DNA from: Chlamydiota bacterium
GTDB lineage: Bacteria > Chlamydiota > Chlamydiia > Chlamydiales > SM23-39
Direction: 5' to 3'
NCBI GenBank assembly: GCA_027449725.1
Contig: DAIDLB010000017.1
Coordinates: forward strand, 1 to 6,977
Length of the DNA stretch: 6,977 nucleotides
Below, piece after piece: positions 5,087 through 6,977 of this stretch. The position numbers and the translations under genes were made by a program. Under the pieces are notes generated by a model. It saw nothing but the letters and a program-made list of their open reading frames with translations. It made no database searches and was not told where the DNA came from. Positions within the stretch are counted from its first letter, which is position 1. Every line of letters starts with the position of its first letter.

Positions 5087-5872
5087 TTATCCTCCCTCGA
5101 TGTTGATGATGCGAAGCCCTTTGCGATAGAGAAGAGCAATCAGGGCGAGTCCGAGGGCGCCCCAGAAAAGAAGGGCGGCGGCGAGGGAAAGGGCGGCCGG
5201 CCAGGACATCTCGATCGCAAGGGCGCTTCGGTCGCCCAACATCGCTGGAAAGGGGGTATAATGGGCGGCTTTTTGCATCCATTCGGGATAGATGGCCAGG
5301 GGGAGCATGAGCCCGCCGAGGGTAAAAAGAAGCTTTTCCCAGATCCAGTGGAACGGCTCAACCTGGTTGATCCAAAATGCGGAGAGGCCGATGGCCATTT
5401 TGAAAATCACTCCGACGGTTCCTGCGAGAAAACCCGTCGCAAGCGCTGTCGCAAGAGCGCCCCATCCGAAGGGAAAGGCCCCCGCGCGGACCCAGGTGAA
5501 GAGGAAAGTGATGACCCCGAGAAAGACAAGTCTTGCGCTGAGCGTTCCCAGTCCTTCTGCAAAGAGAGAGGATAGGTATGAAACCGGCCTGGGCAATAGA
5601 TAGGCCAGGCGGCCGCTTCGGAGGTCTTCTTCGATATCTTCCTGTGTGTCGGGAAGCGAGATAAGAACCCATTCGTTCAAGGCGATATACCAAAGGAGCT
5701 GGCTTGGGTTGAGATCGACAGCTCCCAGTTTTGCTGCCGCAATTTTCCATAGATGGGCAAAGATGAGGAGGCAGGTGATGAGAAAAATGCTCAAGCCGAT
5801 CAGCGCTTTGGTGTTTTTGAGAGAGTGGATAAACGCAAACCGAAAGATCGCGAGGTATTTGTTATTTTGCAT
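5087..5872 (-). CDS. ABC-2-type transporter permease (COG4587-like)
   Basis: The 261-residue polytopic protein has about six helices, near 23-40, 56-72, 108-128, 138-160, 180-195 and 228-249. The hallmark cytoplasmic stretch EDLRSGRLAYLLPRPVSY (82-99) lies between helices 2 and 3. It matches the first permease of the three-gene exporter class encoded here. ATG 5872 lies inside the end of the ATPase gene (11-base overlap), and no separate ribosome site is visible, which suggests translational coupling. The final Glu-Gly-Gly codons double as the ribosome site of the next gene. Confidence 0.87.
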   Translation of the reverse strand: MQNNKYLAIFRFAFIHSLKNTKALIGLSIFLITCLLIFAHLWKIAAAKLGAVDLNPSQLLWYIALNEWVLISLPDTQEDIEEDLRSGRLAYLLPRPVSYLSSLFAEGLGTLSARLVFLGVITFLFTWVRAGAFPFGWGALATALATGFLAGTVGVIFKMAIGLSAFWINQVEPFHWIWEKLLFTLGGLMLPLAIYPEWMQKAAHYTPFPAMLGDRSALAIEMSWPAALSLAAALLFWGALGLALIALLYRKGLRIINIEGG

Positions 5873-6839
5873 AGAGGGTGCGAATGATCTCTTCCATCGA
5901 AGGGTCTTCGATGGTCACGTCTTTCAGGTTTGTTTTTTTCAGAGCTTCCTGGATGACCCGGTCGATCGGAGTTTCGGCCAAGTTCACTTCGCAAACGAAG
6001 TGGTAGTTTTCATTCTCGAGGACCTCAATGCCGGGAAGCTCGAGTACAAGCCGTTCTTCATCCGTCGTCAAGCTTAAGATCTTTTTTTTGACCGTGCTTT
6101 TTTTTAGCTCCCGAAGAGAGCTGTCGAGGATGATGGTTCCCCGGTCGAGTACAATGACCCGATCAGAGACTTGTTCGACGTCCGCCGTGTCATGCGAGGT
6201 GAGAAAGAGCGTTGTTCCCTGCTCTTTTGACAACTTGTTCAGGAGGCCCCGGATTTTGAGCTTGGCGTTGATGTCGAGACCGATGGTCGGTTCATCGAGA
6301 AACAGGATTTCGGGATTGTGAAGGAGGCTCGCAACGATTTCGCAGCGCATTCGTTCGCCGAGAGAGAGCTGCCGGACCGGCTTTTCGAGCAGCGGAGCGA
6401 CTTCAAACACCTCGACCAGTTCTCTCAGTCGCTTTTCGTACGAGGGGCGGGGGATTTCGTAGATTTTGGAGAGGAGCTCAAACGTATCCATAGGAGGCAG
6501 GTGCGTCCAGAGCTGCGATCTTTGTCCGAACACCGTTCCAATCCGGTACCCTAGCGCCGTCCGTTTTTCCCATGGAACGAGTCCCAGGACTTCGATCGAT
6601 CCCGAAGAAGGGTGGAGAATGCCGGTCAGCATCTTGATCGTAGTCGACTTGCCTGCGCCGTTCGGCCCAATGAACGCGATCCGCTCTCCACGAGATACCG
6701 AGAAGGAGATTTCCTGAATGGCAAAGAGCTCTTCATTCTTTGCGTAAAACAATCCCTTTAGCGCCCCAAAAATGCCCGGATCGGTTTTCCGGATCCGAAA
6801 TGTTTTTGAAAGGCGTTTTACTTGGATGACCTTATCCAC
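5862..6839 (-). CDS. ABC transporter ATP-binding protein (DrrA/COG4586-like)
   Basis: The 325-residue nucleotide-binding protein has all core motifs: Walker A GPNGAGKST (58-66), Q-loop at FGQRSQLW (104-111), signature LSLGERMR (158-165), Walker B EILFLDEP (177-184) and H-loop TSHD (214-217). The N-terminal insertion before Walker A (about 18-38, ending FYAKNEELFA) and the extra C-terminal domain (about 250-325) are typical of the COG4586 class that drives paired ABC-2 permeases. The dimer should energise export by the two membrane proteins encoded next. The start is GTG 6839, with only a weak GGG six bases upstream. It is the first gene of the operon, and its end overlaps the next gene by 11 bases. 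Confidence 0.92.
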   Translation of the reverse strand: MDKVIQVKRLSKTFRIRKTDPGIFGALKGLFYAKNEELFAIQEISFSVSRGERIAFIGPNGAGKSTTIKMLTGILHPSSGSIEVLGLVPWEKRTALGYRIGTVFGQRSQLWTHLPPMDTFELLSKIYEIPRPSYEKRLRELVEVFEVAPLLEKPVRQLSLGERMRCEIVASLLHNPEILFLDEPTIGLDINAKLKIRGLLNKLSKEQGTTLFLTSHDTADVEQVSDRVIVLDRGTIILDSSLRELKKSTVKKKILSLTTDEERLVLELPGIEVLENENYHFVCEVNLAETPIDRVIQEALKKTNLKDVTIEDPSMEEIIRTLYAK

Positions 6840-6879
6840 TTTACACCCAAAATTCTGGAACGGGGCAGGATATCATAAG

Positions 6880-6898
6880 TAGGGTATTTTATACCCTA
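6880..6898. promoter_or_regulatory. Inverted repeat, possible operator at the transcription start
   Basis: TAGGGTAT (6880-6887) and ATACCCTA (6891-6898) are a perfect 8-base inverted repeat with a TTT spacer. The repeat touches the proposed -10 box and covers the expected start site. This is a typical position for a repressor site, but no regulator gene is in the window. Confidence 0.45.
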
Positions 6899-6925
6899 TC
6901 TTATTCTTATTTGCCCTATATGCAA
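6898..6925 (-). promoter_or_regulatory. Candidate promoter of the ABC operon
   Basis: On the minus strand TTGCAT (6925-6920), a 16-base spacer, then TAAGAT (6903-6898) give a moderate sigma-70-type match. A start near 6891 would leave a leader of about 50 bases before GTG 6839. The surrounding DNA is AT-rich and has no gene. Confidence 0.35.
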
Positions 6926-6935
6926 GTAAACTTGC
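6922..6935. promoter_or_regulatory. Inverted repeat overlapping the -35 region
   Basis: GCAAGT (6922-6927) and ACTTGC (6930-6935) form a 6-base perfect inverted repeat with a two-base AA spacer, overlapping the proposed -35 of the ABC operon. It could be a second operator or serve a divergent gene to the right of the window. Confidence 0.35.
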
Positions 6936-6977
6936 GTAAAAGAGTGTCTAAGAAGCAATTGCCACTTGAGAGATATT

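Overview
The window shows a compact, roughly 50% GC bacterial genome segment with short intergenic gaps, Shine-Dalgarno sites and sigma-70-like promoter elements. One product carries an N-terminal signal peptide and several are integral membrane proteins, which fits a Gram-negative host. The gene mix loosely recalls environmental Chlamydiota (Parachlamydiales-like). That is an impression from memory, not something the sequence proves.

Left edge (1-950) is an accessory region. The minus strand runs off the window with the N-terminal part of an IS256/Mutator-type transposase. Facing away on the plus strand is a single-pass, Ser-rich membrane protein reading frame with no convincing start. It looks like a gene that lost its 5' end, possibly to the insertion element. 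A small out-of-frame ORF (800-949) overlaps its 3' end. A 16-base perfect inverted match links the transposase gene to the start of this frame.

Middle, plus strand (1059-3164) holds a stand-alone RlmK-like 23S rRNA methyltransferase, a DoxX-like four-helix membrane protein (true start GTG at 2235) and a DUF488 protein, the last two probably co-transcribed. The last 30-odd codons of the methyltransferase lie inside a long imperfect palindrome (2005-2168) that looks like an inserted repeat or a large RNA hairpin.

Right, minus strand (6839 down to 3131) is a tightly packed operon. It encodes an ABC ATPase, two ABC-2-type permeases of the paired COG4586/COG4587/COG3694 class, and a 93-residue two-helix, four-cysteine membrane protein whose ATG overlaps the permease stop. 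Behind a possible promoter of its own follows a class I SAM methyltransferase with a clear signal peptide. Two short inverted repeats sit at the predicted operon promoter. The three ABC genes should form one exporter. The small Cys protein is translationally linked to it, and the exported methyltransferase may or may not belong to the same system. Its 3' end overlaps the DUF488 gene tail to tail.

No tRNA, rRNA, CRISPR array or complete mobile element was seen.
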